64,000 bases of DNA from Ovis canadensis (lineage: Eukaryota > Chordata > Mammalia > Artiodactyla > Bovidae). The stretch covers positions 176,325,001 to 176,389,000 of the forward strand of contig NC_091246.1 in the NCBI RefSeq assembly GCF_042477335.2, read 5' to 3'. A program made the translations under genes and the position numbers. Positions 44,555 through 57,321 of this stretch are shown piece by piece (the first letter of the stretch is position 1; every line of letters begins with the position of its first letter). The notes under the pieces are model-generated. The model was not told the DNA's origin. It saw only the letters and a list, made by a program, of their open reading frames with translations, and did not search any database.

Positions 44555-44702
44555 ACCTGGTTCCTCTGTATCCTCAGTACTATATCTGTGGATTCAATCA
44601 CCTGAGAATAGTGTAGTACTATAGTATTTATTATTGGAAAAACCCACCTGTAATTGGATCTGCTCAGTTTAAACTCATGCTATTCAAGGGTCAACTGTAT
44701 AT
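44555..44702 (-). mobile_element. MER2-like Tigger DNA transposon fragment
   Basis: Ends in 'tattcaagggtcaactgt', whose complement is the CAGTTGACCCTTGA terminus of MER2-type elements. Internal text 'tctgtggattcaatcacc' and 'aacccacctgtaattggatc' fits as well. Confidence 0.6.
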
Positions 44703-44739
44703 ATTTTACTTCTATATATTTTCATTTTTCATTCTTCTC

Positions 44740-44905
44740 TTCCCTGAACATAAATGTCATAGGGCAGGTATTATGGTTTGTTCACTGGTGTTTCTCTACC
44801 TCTCAAAATGATGCCTTATCCTGGGGATCCAGTGAAAAATGTGTTGTGTATTCATACTTAATTCCTCTTAGTAAATATTTGTTGAATAAATATGTTGAAT
44901 ATGCA
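44740..44905 (+). mobile_element. L2 LINE 3'-end remnant
   Basis: 'aaatgtcatagggcaggtat', 'tggtttgttcactggtgt' and 'cttagtaaatatttgttgaa' are in L2 3'-end order. Confidence 0.6.
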
Positions 44906-45789
44906 AAACCATATGTATCTGTTTCCAGGAAAATTTCTTAAGAGCTGAGTAACAGATATTTTTTTACCACTTTTCTTTCATCCACTTCCTTTTTCCTGCT
45001 GATTGCAGTACAAATTTGATGTCTATCTCCTTCTTTTTTTGTTTTGCTACCACCACAAAATGTATTCTTGTTTCAAAATGCAGATTTGTTATCTTGAACT
45101 GAAGCAGCTATTGAGAACCACGAGGAAAAACTCATTTGTGAAGCTGGTAAAGCAATTAAATTGAAGGAGACCAGATTCCTGGTCTACAAAGCCAACATAC
45201 TATACCTCATTATGAGAAAAATAATCTGTACCTTGCTCAAGCCACTATCATTTTGGGGTTTCAATTACAACTGAATTGGTCTTTATAGATGGAAATGTCG
45301 TATAATACATACCTTATTTGGAGTGACATGTCATATGCAATTTCCTGAGATTATTTTTTTTCCCTCTGGGAATTTTTGATACTCTGTTATGGTAACATTT
45401 AATTCTGTAGCTGAAGTTGCAAACAAGAGGATCAGTAATACTTATGTAGCATAGAGATGCATTTTTGGCTAATAAAATTCTAAAGATTTATTTTGCCAAC
45501 ACTAAAATTCAAGAATTATACATAAACTCTGGCATTTTGGAGTTCAAATTCATGAAGATAAATGTTAGTCAGAACTGAGGGTAGGTAGAGGAAATATTCC
45601 ACAATTTGCCATAATCTTTCCCCTTCCTATCCCTGTTTATCATGATACCTGACTATTTTACTCATATTGTTTACCTGACCTCTGCAGGCATTTAAATTTA
45701 TGACCACTAATTTAAGACAGAAATGCACTGAATGTATTACAGAAAGCTCCACACACAGGATGCTCCTATTTGTTCTTTGTATTTTTTGT
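44906..45789. other. Unassigned sequence
   Basis: No repeat or gene recognised. Confidence 0.35.
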
Positions 45790-45988
45790 TGTTGATTAGT
45801 TGTTGTCATATCTGACTCTTTTGCGACACCATGGATTGTAGCCTGCCAGGCCCCTCTGTCCAGAGGATTTCCCAGGTGAGACTACTAGAGTGGGTTGTTA
45901 TTTCCTTCTCCAGGGGATCTTTCCAACCCAGGGATCGAACCTGGGTTTCCTCATTGAAAGATGGATTCTTTACCACTGGGAAACCCTC
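45790..45988 (-). mobile_element. Bov-tA SINE, diverged
   Basis: Minus-strand copy from 'gattagttgttgtcatatctg' to 'ctttaccactgggaaaccc'. Head text degraded. Confidence 0.86.
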
Positions 45989-46034
45989 TTTCTTATATTC
46001 AACCAATATTTTTGAACTACTATCCTTCTAAATA

Positions 46035-46470
46035 GTAGGAATATAAAAACCACCCAAGTGTTTACATTTTGGATGGAGACGGCAGAGAATAAGCAACTAA
46101 ATACATTCTGATACTTCTATTCTTTACGATGAGAATGAAAGAAGTTTGAAGAAAGAGAGAGTGGTTGGTATTAGGGATTCCTGTGCTATACATTAGATTA
46201 TTAGCATAACCTCTCTAAGGAAAGTCCCTTTGAACTGGGCCCTGAATGACAACCAGGAGTCAGCTATTCAAGAATTGTGGATGATTATTTCAGGCAGAGG
46301 AAATGGCAAGGATAAATCACCTGCAGTAAAAAATGAGCATGAAATGTTTGAGGACCTGAAAGATAACTGGCATGGCGGGAATATAGCTAGGAAAAGAGTA
46401 ATATCAGAACAGGTTAGAGAAGGACGTAAGGGTTCTTGTTCAACACTTTGAAGCCCAAGAATTTTCCAAA
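46035..46470 (+). mobile_element. Ancient interspersed repeat, family not named
   Basis: 'aactgggccctgaatgacaa', 'atttcaggcagaggaaatgg' and 'ggaaaagagtaatatcagaa' follow the order of an old placental repeat also suspected at 36375. The 73-codon frame 46230-46451 lies within it and is not a gene. Confidence 0.4.
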
Positions 46471-46777
46471 TTTTCCTAGGATTATAAAAATGTAAAAACA
46501 AAAACAAAAACAAACCCTTCCTTTTTCTCTATTGTCATGAAATTTCTAAAACAAAAAATCCTCTTGGCTTGTGAAAATGGATCTCCGGTAGTCTCATAGA
46601 TTGATCAATTATCTTAGGTTTAATTAAAAGAAGGAAATAGTGGCCATCAAATATTGACTGTATGGACTATTAGATGTATATATATTCAATCAGAGTCTTC
46701 TAGTCTTCCATATTGTTTTCCTCAAGAGATGTTGAAAGCCATTCAGTTTATCAGTCTTAAGAAGTAGATAGGAGAGT

Positions 46778-46985
46778 GCTGTGTATTTACTCACCCTGTC
46801 ATGTCTGACTCTTTGAGACCCCATGGACTGTAGGCCACCAGGCTCCTCTGTCCGTGCAGATTCTTCAGGCAAAAATACTGGAGTGGGTTGCCTTGCCTTC
46901 CTCCAGGGGATCTTCCCAATCCAGGGATTGAACCCAGGTCTCCCTCATTGCAAGTAGATTCTTTATAGTCTGAGCCCCCAAGGAG
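46778..46985 (-). mobile_element. Bov-tA SINE
   Basis: Minus-strand copy from 'tgtatttactcaccctgtc' to 'ctgagcccccaaggag'. Confidence 0.88.
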
Positions 46986-48280
46986 TACTTATCTCTTAAT
47001 CATGTACCCTAAGCAAACAGATAAAGCATGTATTCCACTTAAGTGTCAGAGTGAAAACTGAAAGACAATAAAAAATTCGATGATATATTGACAGTTTTGA
47101 GAGAAGGACTAGGCAGTTTATCATTGTCACACAACACGTTCAGAAACCCATATAATATGCATTAAAAAAAAAAACACTAAAGTCCCCTTATAATGGTGGA
47201 AGTGCTCTTTTCTTAAATAGCAATTTAAAATAATTAAGTATTAGTATTTTTTGCCAACAAATCAGTAAATTGATCTTGGTTTTTGCTGTTAAAAAAAAAA
47301 AGAATAGTTAAAAAAATTAAATCTTGACATTTACCTTGTGTGGGGAGCATACATGTAGGAGAATAGCCATTCTTAATTAAGGAAACACCATGTCACAAAC
47401 AATCAGAGCTGAGCCCTTGGAAATGTTCCCTCACATGCCAGCAGAATATAAAGCCACCATCAAATTTTCTGCATTCTGCATAATGTGCTGGTAATTAACC
47501 TTATAAACTTATTTTCTGAGCAAGTCTCATAGTTGATAAATGCAGTTAAGGGCAAAATCCAGCAAGGTTATTGAATAACAATCAGTGCATCCAGAATGAA
47601 AAATAACCCACCTTCTTCTGAAGTAAGGTATGAATAGACTTGACTCTTGTAATTAATGTTGCTGCATTTTGCATGAAGATGGGATATTTTTCATTTAAAG
47701 CCCATGTGTTAATTTTCCTTCATAGACAAGCCAAAAACCTTGACTCCTATCATCAGACCTTTGGCACCTCCTTCTGCTTCCATCTTGGGTCTCTGCCAAT
47801 GCATCATATTCTGTATTCGGACTTCCATACTGGGATTAGGGCACAGATAGTCGGAAGAAACATTCATTTTGTTTTCAATCATACTGAGATTAAAAGAAGC
47901 CACATGAAAACCAAATGCTACTCCTACTAACAGTGCATATGTCAAAGATTAATCTGAAAGGCAAGGAACCTTAAAAGCTGGATTAATGAAAGCAAAATAC
48001 AAGAGCTATTTTATAATAGATGAATGACGGTACTGGCATTAAACAGTACCAAGCATCAATATATTGCAACTATCTTGCAAAGTCACAATAATATTGAATC
48101 TCCAAATAATTCTGGACAATGAGTAGGTGACCTGTGGTCTAGTCTAGTTTTGCATCTGGTCCTTGGTAAGAGCTTAAGAACCTCATTTAGCTTCTAAGAA
48201 GCTTAAAGTCTTTATCTGCCCAAGAGTAGAGATTGACCTTGCAAACTCCTATGTTCCTTTCCAAAGCTGATTTATTTTGC
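46986..48280. other. Unassigned sequence
   Basis: No repeat or gene recognised. A-runs lie at 47163-47174 and 47291-47301. The 96-codon frame 47640-47930 overlaps a 78-codon frame on the other strand, and neither has a recognisable feature. Confidence 0.35.
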
Positions 48281-48350
48281 CATACAGGAGAAAATAACAC
48301 AACATTGCAAAGTAACTGTACTCCAATAAAAATTAAATTAAAAAAAATTT
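48281..48350 (+). mobile_element. L1 3'-terminal fragment with A tail
   Basis: 'aacacaacattgcaaagtaa' then 'ctgtactccaataaaaatta' and an A-rich end: the last 70 bases or so of a ruminant L1, extremely 5'-truncated. Confidence 0.7.
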
Positions 48351-49109
48351 AACAACAAAAAACCCCTTAAATTTTGTATGAGTTTCAGAAGATTCAGTTG
48401 TTCTCTTTTTCTTTTTCTTTTGAAAATATAAAATAAATAACATATTTGCTAAGGTGAAAAATAATATATGGGAGGGGTATGTGTGTTTGTTTTCACCTCA
48501 GTTTCTAAACTTTTCTGTGTCTCAGTGGCTTGCCATTATCCAAGTGATAAAGATACTAGCTTGAGTCACAAGATCCTATAGAATCTGATCATATCCACAT
48601 CGCAGATACGTCCTGCTGAAAATCTGCATCTTGCATTCTAGGATACTGAATAGTTTCTTGAATATGCTATTCTATTTTCCTCTATTCTCAATACCCTTTT
48701 ACACCACCCTCATTTACCTGGAAAAAAAAAATCTATTTGTAATCAGAAGCCCAGTTCAAGCAAGAATTATTCTGAAAGACTGTCTTGTGTCAAGAACCCT
48801 CAATCGTTCCCTCCTCTGTACCAGCCCTTTGCCTCATATCTCTATTCTGCATTTATCACAGTTACCTTATTTGATTCTTCATGAAACCCGTTGTATGTTA
48901 TTTACATTACCTAACACTATGTCTTTTACCTTAAGAAATGTTCAGAAAATGTGAGTGAAATTTAAATCCTTGAACTTTGTGATATTTTTAATGAGCATAC
49001 TTAAAATGTGCTAATTTTTGTTCTAATTTAATAAATGAGTTTGAGAATATATGTAGTATTTGTGTTGTCAGTTTAGTAATTTAAACAAGTGTTGACTTTT
49101 AAAAATATA
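48351..49109. other. Unassigned sequence
   Basis: The 107-codon frame 48631-48954 has no recognisable domain. Nothing else identified. Confidence 0.35.
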
Positions 49110-49565
49110 CAAAGTGAGAGTTGTGAGTTAACTTTTATTGGGGGCAAAATGAGAACTATAGCCCAAGAGACAGAACCTCAGATAGCCCTGAGAAACTGCT
49201 CCAAAGAGATAGAGGGGAAGGTCAGAATATACGTTATTTTGTTGAAGGGGGTAGTACATGTAATCAATCCCATATTTTTTGCAGAAGTTTTCTGCTTGTC
49301 ATGAGGAGCGGTCATCACTATAAAGTATTTTAGTGCTTTTCTACGTACAAAGAGATATAAGAATTGAACTCATGAAATTGGCTCCTGAAAATATTTAACT
49401 ATCTGAAGACTTGTTCTTCCAGTTTCCTCCCCCACAGCACCCCCACCCCCACCACAGGCTGCCTCATTTCTGCTCTCAACCTTGAATTGCTCTCAGAGGG
49501 TGTTGAAAATCAGCAGCTGCAGCAGCACATGATTTAATCCTTGTGGTAGATGGCAAGTGCAATGG
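49110..49565 (-). mobile_element. Ancient mammalian LTR
   Basis: Minus-strand LTR: AATAAA is seen as TTTATT at 49134-49139, near the left end. Part of it (about 49355-49515) is homologous to 58715-58865, sharing 'taactatctgaag' and 'ttgttctt/ctgttctg ccagttt'. No coding region is attached. I recognise it as an old placental LTR but cannot give the family name. Confidence 0.55.
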
Positions 49566-50764
49566 CAAGGGCCAATTTGTAGTTAATAAACCTGTATACA
49601 ACAGATAAATACTGTTTAACTATCCACCATTAGAATAAAAATTACAACACTAGAGAATAATACTTTTTGTATTAGAGAGAAAGTTCATCATATATTTTCT
49701 CAGTAATCTTAAACATAAATAAATATCTAAAATTCTTAATCCAAGGCCAAAAATTTACAAAGACAGTCAAATTTTGTAATGAGACAATGAAAATAAATGT
49801 TGTAAATTAATATTATAAATGTCAGATCAGTAGTTTTAGATTACATAATTTATGGAAATCCAGTATTGGTTCATGACCAATGTGCCCAGTTAAATTTCTA
49901 GGTTCTTTTTTTCATCTCCTAATCACTGAGCACAAAATTTTGTCTCTTAAAAAAATGAATACTCTTCCTTCATATTCTAAAAAATAAGTCCTCTTTTTAT
50001 GGACATATAGATAAAATTATATATAGATCTACATGGCATTTGTATATGTCAAAGATTAATACTCACGTGTTAATCATAGATGTTTCATTTATTGGTAAAA
50101 GCACTACTAAACTACTAAACACTTTTAAGGTCTTTTTGATCTACATAATAATCTGTAGTTTAAAAATTAATGTAATAGAGCATGAAGCTAAGAAGCTTTA
50201 GATTTGTAATTGTGATTCTTCCAATAGTTTAAAATTTAACATGAAAAATTAAAATTCTATATTTGCATTTATATTCTAAAAATATAAAAGGCCAAGTTCG
50301 ATATTGATGCATTACTTTTAGTCACACGATTCAGTGATTAAATATGCCTTGTACATAATTGTACATATTGGTGTTCAGCATACACTTATTAAATGAGGAA
50401 ATATTTCCAATGATGGCTCTTGTGATGCGACTTCATACATTTTGCCTATTTTTATTCATTTTTTACTTACTTACATGTAAATAAGAAATATATCCAAGAT
50501 CAATTCATATACTCTCAATAACTAAAGGCATAATTTCAGAGAAATTGAAAGAAAGTGATGATATTAGGAGTCACAAATATTCGCTTCCTTTTTTTTTTGT
50601 TGTTCTCCAGGGTAAACTCACTTTTTCTTCTGTTCATACTGAGTAACACTTATTTTTATATTTTTACGTTTGTAATATGTGATTATGTTTCTGTTTCACC
50701 TATCTGCCTCCCTTCTAAAGAAAAGTTGCTGGAAATCATTTTCTATTTATTACTACCAGCTAGC
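49566..50764. other. Unassigned AT-rich sequence
   Basis: Very AT-rich, with no repeat or gene recognised. Confidence 0.35.
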
Positions 50765-50875
50765 ACACTAGATATATAGATATTTAATAAGTACTGGTTC
50801 AGTGAATAGCTAAATGGATGGGTGGATGCATGGATGGGTGCATGGATAAATGCATGATTGAATGAATAATGACAG
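50765..50875 (+). repeat. L2 3' end with degenerate (GGAT)n
   Basis: 'tatttaataagtactggttcag' fits an L2 3' end. It runs into imperfect ATGG/GGTGC tetramer repeats at 50813-50862. Confidence 0.6.
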
Positions 50876-52131
50876 AAATAAATGACTGTCTACGTGACTA
50901 AAACACTGGATCAATTTAAGGGATAACTGATTCATTGGTAATGTATATAGCATCCCAGAATCCTTGTGTTCATAATATTTCAGGTTTCATTTTTAGCCTT
51001 TCAATCTTTCCCAGATAGTCTCAGGTCAGCCACGCTCACAAAAGCTAGCGCAGAACTGAATGCTAATTTAACAATGTACAGAAAGAAATATCACTGCTAA
51101 GCAGACAAGATTTATAGTTTCCTTGACCAACTTATAATCTCTGTAGGAAATCAAATGGGAAGCCAAACTATAAAGACAAGTTTGCTTACTTCATATAAAG
51201 AATTAGTACAAAGAGTGTAAGGTGAATGATTATAATGTCAAATCATGTCATAAACAATGAGTAGTTCAGAGTTGGCCCTGCCAAATTTGCTTTCCGTTAA
51301 AAACTCACTTTCCAGGCTAACCAGTGTGATTCTGATCAACTCATTTTCCAGTTCTCAGTATCAAATGTTACTTAAGCATTCATTTTCTTTAATACATTGC
51401 TTAGAAATTTATTGCTTATATTTTTTTGGCTAAAAATAGCAAGCTATCACAAGAAATGTTGAAAAATACAACTTATTTGAATGTTAGGAAAACAACAAAA
51501 CATCTGCAGACCCAAGATAGGATTTATCTTCAAAATGTCAAAAGAAATAAGTTAATTGATGAAGAGGAATATATATAAAATTAATTATTTTATATACAGT
51601 GATTTCATTGGGGCTTTGGGGAGAAGAATCTATAACAGTAAGTACGATAAGTTCTGACTAATTTTTATTTTTAAGACATTAAAAATATTGAGTATTATAT
51701 TCAAGGTAAACAATTGAAAATGTTATCTTTAAAATTGTTATTTAGAATTGTTCTAGCAATAAGGCTGCTTTGATATTGTGAAAAATGATGCATGATTAAA
51801 CATCTAGAAATGCTGAATACATTTTTACAAACATATATTTAAATGGATAAGAGATCTCTCAACAGGCTGAGGTAAAATCCGCACAAAGCAAAAGTGAAAA
51901 AATAAGTTGAAATGAAAGTGATGAAAAAAAATGAAGCCACAGCTATAAATATATAACTATAGACACATATCTTACAGACATATGCTGATACCAGGACCCT
52001 AAAACTGCGGGTATTGATCATCACTTGGAAAAAGGGGAAAGGTCTCAGAACCAACAGAATTGAGGTCCTCCCATACATTGATAATACTTAAGGCACTATA
52101 TCTTCATTGAAAAAAAGTAGACTAGAAAAAT
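50876..52131. other. Unassigned AT-rich sequence
   Basis: No repeat or gene recognised. A leftward 79-codon hydrophobic frame (51839-52078) has no further support. Confidence 0.35.
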
Positions 52132-52139
52132 ATCTACCA

Positions 52140-53498
52140 CGGTCCTCTGATCCCTGTCAGTGCAGCTCAGAAGTCATGGCCAACCACAGTGTGCTCTACA
52201 CTGGCGCCAAGATGCCCATCTTGGGGCTGGGCACCTGGAAGTCCCCTCCAGGCAAAGTGACAGAGGCTGTGAAGGTGGTGACTGACTTTGGGTACTGTCA
52301 CATTGACTGTGCCCACACGTGCCAGAATGAGAATGAGGTGGGTTTGGCCCCCCATTCCAAGCTGCAGGAGAAGGTTGTGAAATGTGAAGACCTCTTCATC
52401 GTCAGCAAGCTGTGGGGCATGTATCACAACAAGGACCTGGTGAAAGGAGCCTGCCAGAAGACGCTCAGCGACCTGAAGCTGAATTACCTGGACCTCTACC
52501 TCATCCACGGGCCCATGGGCTTCAAGCCTGGGAAAGACTTTTTCCCGTTGGATGAGGACATAGACATGATTCCCAGTGAGAAAGATTTCATGGATACCTG
52601 GATGGCCATGGAAGAGCCGGTGGACGAAGGGCTGGTGAAAGTTATTGAAGTCTCCAACTTCAACCATCTCCAAGTGGAGAAGATTCTTAAACAACCTGGC
52701 TTAAAATACAAACTGGTGGTTAACCAGATCGAGTGCCACTCATACCTCACTCAGGAGAAGTTAATCCAATACTGCAACTCCAAAGGCATTGTGGTGACTG
52801 CCTATAGTCCTCTCGGCTCTCCCAACAGGGCCTGGGCCAAGCCTGAGGACCCTGCCATATTGGAGGACCCAAGGATCAGAGCGATTGCAGACAAGCACAA
52901 TAAAACCACAGCCCAGGTGCTGATCTGATTCCCCATGTAGAGGAACCTGATCATGATCCCCAAGTCAGTGACCTCTGAATGCATTGCTGAGAACTTCCAG
53001 GTCTTTGACTTTGAACAGAACAAGGAGAATATGACCACCTTGCTCAACTACAACAGGAACTGGAGGGCATGTGCCTTGGTGAGCTGTGCCTCCCATGGGG
53101 ATTACCCCTTTCACAAGGAGTTTTGAAGCTGCACGTGTCTGCCCTTGGCCAGATGACCTGCCATCTCCCACCTCTTTACTTGCGTGTAGCGTAATTTGAC
53201 CCGTGTCCATCAGTGGTGGATCAGCAACTTCTAGACAAACTGGTGAGGGCTCGGCCAGCTTGGTGTCGGGTCCAAAGAACAGAATCAGTGGACTAGTAGA
53301 AGTCTCTTCAGTTTTCCTTTGCCCTTCTTGTCTGGGGAACTGGGGAACATTCAACCCAAATACTCTTTTCTAAACTGAATTTACAAAATCAGAATAGTGC
53401 CTCTAACAGTGGGATTTTGATTGCTTGGTACTGTAATCCTTTCAACTAGACTTTTCTTTGCCTCAAATAAACAGTGTTCTTCTGAAAAAAAAAAAAAA
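52140..53498 (+). pseudogene. AKR1B1: Processed pseudogene of aldose reductase
   Basis: An intronless copy of the mRNA for aldose reductase, the NADPH-dependent enzyme that reduces glucose to sorbitol. ATG at 52176 opens a frame that keeps the parent's 316-codon length to TGA at 53124 with no frameshift. It holds nonsense codons at 251 (TGA, 52926-52928) and 255 (TAG). Early text [20 protein letters not shown] is clearly AKR1B. Of the catalytic tetrad, Asp43, Lys77 and His110 remain, but Tyr48 is Cys ([11 protein letters not shown]) and Trp111 is Gly. A 3' UTR, AATAAA (53466-53471) and an A tail follow. The repeat atctacca at 52132-52139 and 53499-53506 is the target duplication. A close AKR1B paralogue cannot be fully excluded as parent. 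Confidence 0.95.
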
Positions 53499-53687
53499 AT
53501 CTACCAGTAAAACAAACAGAACAGCAAAGCAAGAGTAAAGATGTTTTTTCTTTGCTTTAAATAAGATTCTTGGGGGAAAGTATATGCAATTACTGGTCTA
53601 AATTAGGAGGAGTTGTGGTTTTAGTTAAAAACACTTACATAATCTGAAAACCACAAGTTAAGAAATAGCACTCCAGTCGGCTCTGTG

Positions 53688-53890
53688 CTGTGCTTAGTTT
53701 CTCAGTCCTGTCCGACTCTTTGTAACCTCATGGGCTGTAGCCCACCAGGTGCCTCTGACCAAAGGGATTTTTCAGGCAAGAATACTAGAGTGGGTTGCCA
53801 TGCTTTCTCCAGCAGATTTTCCCAACCCAGGGATTGAACCCAGGTCTCCCACATTGCAGGTGAATTCTTTACTGTCTGAGCCACTGGGCG
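53688..53890 (-). mobile_element. Bov-tA SINE
   Basis: Minus-strand copy from 'gtgctgtgcttagtttctc' to 'ctgagccactgggcg'. Confidence 0.88.
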
Positions 53891-54126
53891 TAATTTTATA
53901 TAAATATAAAGCAAGAGAGGAGAAAATGTGGTGAAATATTAATATTAATACTTTAGAAAATTTTTGTGCAAAGCAAAATTCTTTGTATTATTTTTGCAAG
54001 TCTTTTCAATTTCTCAAATAATTAAAAGAAAAAAAAAAAAAGCGGTCACATCCTCTAGAACCTTGCAGAAGGAAAAGAAAATCAGCTCCAGAAGATTATA
54101 CTCTGGACTGGACTTCTCAGAAGTTT

Positions 54127-54150
54127 TTTGTTTGTTTGTTTGTTTTGTTT
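54127..54150 (+). repeat. (GTTT)n simple repeat
   Basis: Five or six TTTG units directly before the next SINE. Confidence 0.85.
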
Positions 54151-54163
54151 TTCCCTAGTGTCA

Positions 54164-54425
54164 ATGGCACCCCACTCCAGTACTCCTGCCTCGAAAATCC
54201 CATGGATGGAGGAGCCTGGTGGGCTGCAGTCCATGGGGTAGCTGAGAGTCAGACACGACTGAGCGACTTCACTTTCACTTTTCACTTTCATGCATTGGAG
54301 AAGGAAATGGCAACCCACTCCAGTATTCTTGCCTGGAGAATCCCAGGGACGGGGGAGCCTGATGGGCTGCCGTCTATGGGGTCTCACAGAGTCAGACATG
54401 ACTGAAGCGACTTAGTAGCAGCAGC
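54164..54425 (+). mobile_element. Bov-A2 dimeric SINE
   Basis: Dimeric BovA with the usual linker and AGCAGC end. The flank agtgtca at 54157-54163 and 54426-54432 is a short target duplication. Confidence 0.93.
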
Positions 54426-54432
54426 AGTGTCA

Positions 54433-55608
54433 TAAAAGCAGGGACTAAAAAATCTAAAACATACCGCATAATTTGGGTCTCAACTGGATGAGACCCATGA
54501 AATTCTTCAAATATGTGAATTATCAGGTATGGTACAAAATAAATATTTTTATTTTTCTCAATTTAAAAATGTAATTTTTGTTTCTGTTTTTATTTTAAAT
54601 TATGCTTAAAATCTATTAGGCTAGGCTTGGGTTCTCTGGTTGTTTCAGAAGCATTATTGTCTAAATCAAAGATTTAAGTTACCTTCTTGACCTCTTCTAG
54701 ACATTTAAATTCCCTTTAAATGTCTCTCTGTTGTTATAACAATTAAATAACTCATTATTAATTCATAAATAAGATAAAACATTGTACCCAATTATATTGA
54801 AGGACACTTTTATACTGTAGAAGCAAGTTTGTGATGTATAATTTAGTGAAAAAAATCATATGCTCCTTGGTCTTATAAAAATATTTATTTAATGAATAAT
54901 ATGTAATGAAAAAATTCTGAAAGAAACTTTACCAAAGGTTAGTAATGGTTACTTGTAGGAGAAGAATATAAATATTCCAATTATTTTTTGGCTAATGAGA
55001 ATCTTCTAATTTTATGTAATAAAAATGTATTCTAACATAATTAACTTTAGAGGGAAAAGGAGGTACCCATCTTTTCTTTCTCTGGTTAATTCTGAAACAT
55101 TCATTTTTTTAATTCGATTACTTTATTTTTTGTTAAGAATGACATACTGATAATTAAAACAATCAATTTAAAAATAGAAAATGACTCAATATTCCTTTTT
55201 CAATTGATATCAAATAAAGAAAATTTGAGTATCATAAGATCTAATCTGTCTTTTGTTTCTCTAGATTTAAAAAATAAATCATAATTCTGTGTGTTAAATG
55301 AAAGTTTTTAAAGCATTTCAATGTTTTATATATATGTATATATATATACATTACATTTTTAATTTAGTTTTTAAAATGTTTTCACATACCCAGAGGTTGA
55401 AAACTACATTTCTCCTTTTCTACTCTTGTATATTTTGTGTATGTTATTAATAACATATGGGTGATTTTCACCCATACAGTGTACATTATATGAATTCAGC
55501 ATGTGAGTAACTCTCTGGAATAAAATCTGAATTTCCCTCCCCCTTTATTATTTGTAGATATAAAATATCCATATTCAATAAAGCAAAATTATTTTAACCA
55601 TATGAACT
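54433..55608. other. Unassigned AT-rich sequence
   Basis: No repeat or gene recognised. A (TA)n-like run lies at 55329-55352. Confidence 0.35.
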
Positions 55609-55832
55609 TTTACTTGGTAGCACCAGTGGTAAAGATCCTGCCTGACAATGCAGGAGAAGTATAAGACATGGGTTCTATCCCAGGGTCGGGAAGATCCCCT
55701 GGAGGAAGGCATGGCAACCCACTCTGGTATTCATGCCTGGAGAATCCCATGGGCAGAGGAGCCTAGTAGTCTATGATCCATAGGGTCACAAAGAGTAGGA
55801 CACGACTGAAGTGACTTAGCAAGCACACACAA
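55609..55832 (+). mobile_element. Bov-tA SINE
   Basis: Plus copy from 'acttggtagcaccagtgg' to 'gcaagcacacacaa', slightly diverged in the head. Confidence 0.88.
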
Positions 55833-56149
55833 TTACCTACCATCTCCTTATCTCTATCTTCTTGGCTTTTTCTTTCCTTCTGCAGTTTAAAAACCTCATA
55901 CTCCTTGAAAGTCATCAGTACTTTGATTCACAGTTTTTGGAAACAATCATGTTCATCATATGTACAGCTTGGTTATTGAACTTCATGTATATCCAGTCAT
56001 TAATAATTAAACTGAATTGTTTCTGTGGCATAATAAGAAATATATTTTTGATCTCTATCTCTGATTCCTAAGATAGAACTTCTAAAACCCTTGGAATTTC
56101 CTGACTGTTAGTGGTGAGAGGAGAATCTTTTGTTATTCATAATGAGTCC
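55833..56149. other. Unassigned sequence
   Basis: The 69-codon frame 55862-56071 has no identifiable feature. Nothing else recognised. Confidence 0.35.
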
Positions 56150-56880
56150 CTTTCTATCAAACCTGAGTTTTTGATAATGTGGTGACTCTTGGAGGATGTG
56201 GGCTGGTTGCCACCAGAAAAAAACTGATTAGAGAGTTAGAACTTTCAGACCCTCTCCCTGATCACTGGGGAGGGGAGAGGAACAAGGGTGAGTTAATCAC
56301 CAATGGTCAGTGATCTAGTTAATCATGCCTGCTTAATGGAACCTCTACGAAAACCTTAAACAAAGGAGTTCCAAGACATTCAGGTTTGGTGAATATGTCT
56401 TGGTACTAGAAGGATGGCATCCCTGGAGAGGGCATAGAAACATTTCATTCCTTAGAAGTCATGTAGACACGCCTCATCTTGTCTTGGCTGTCTTCCACAT
56501 GGCCGTTTCTGAGTCATTACTATATCCTTTAAAATGCTGTTGTGCTGAGCTCAGTCACTCAGGTATGTCCGACCCTTTGCAACCCCATGGACTGTAGTGT
56601 GACAAGCAAAATGCTTTCCTGAGCTCTGTGAAGCATTCTAGAAAATTATTGAATGTTAGCAGAGAGATTGTGTTAACCTCTGTTGTGGAATCAGTTGGCC
56701 AGAAGTACAGCAGTTCTAGACTTGAGAATTGGGGACAGTCCTGTGGGACTGAGCCTTTTATCTGTGGTGTCTGTGCTAATTCTGGGTAGTTAGTGTCAGA
56801 TGTGTGAGTATAGAAAAAGAGTTCTTCCCTTTCACCTCTCATAGCTGGAGAGAGAGAACAGTCCTAATACACAGTTCTTA
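56150..56880 (+). mobile_element. Ancient LTR-like repeat, split by a SINE fragment
   Basis: Text such as 'ccacatggccgtttctgag', 'cagttggccagaagtacag', 'ggacagtcctgtgggactga' and 'gggtagttagtgtcag' recalls an old placental LTR family. A Bov SINE/BovB tail fragment lies at 56544-56605. Family and ends uncertain. Confidence 0.38.
56544..56605 (-). mobile_element. BovB/Bov-tA tail fragment
   Basis: 'gctcagtcactcaggtatg' to 'ccccatggactgtag' is the shared 3' tail of BovB and Bov-tA on the minus strand. 'aaaatgct' on both sides (about 56531 and 56608) may be a target duplication. Confidence 0.6.
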
Positions 56881-57049
56881 AAATTTCACCTACGATTTTA
56901 GACTAATTTGATTCATGCTGGGTTTGACCTTCTTTGATTTGTTCATAAGTTGAACATTTCATTGTCCAAAAAGCTAAACTATAAGTTCCTGTTAAATGCC
57001 TGACAGATTCTTCATTTGATTAAAGGAAAGATGCATTAGAAACTTTGAA

Positions 57050-57180
57050 ACTTCTCCAGGAGGAAGGGGACATATGTATACCAATGGTTGATTCATGTTG
57101 CTGTTTGGCAGAAACTAACAAAATTCTGAAAAGCAATTATCCTTCAACTAAGAAATAACTTAATTTTAAAAAGAAAAAAA
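57050..57180 (+). mobile_element. L1 3'-terminal fragment, ruminant type
   Basis: 'ggttgattcatgttgctgtt', 'ggcagaaactaacaaaattc' and 'gcaattatccttcaactaag' precede an A tail, a strongly 5'-truncated L1. Confidence 0.65.
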
Positions 57181-57321
57181 AAAACACCTTGAAATAACTA
57201 ATATCCTATAAAGACTTTTTTTCTTCACATACTCCACCAGGTAAGAACTAGAACCAAGAACACACAAGCAATCAATATGTTTTCCCAAATAAATGAAACT
57301 ACATAATAGTTTTAATGGTAC

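Noticed and set aside
48631..48954. 107-codon open frame, hydrophobic start
   Set aside because: No conserved motif and no poly(A) or exon signals near. Chance is the simpler explanation.
52167..52694. 175-codon open frame on the minus strand
   Set aside because: It is the antisense shadow of the AKR1B1 retrocopy, whose GC-rich coding text keeps the opposite strand open. It has no domain or signal of its own.
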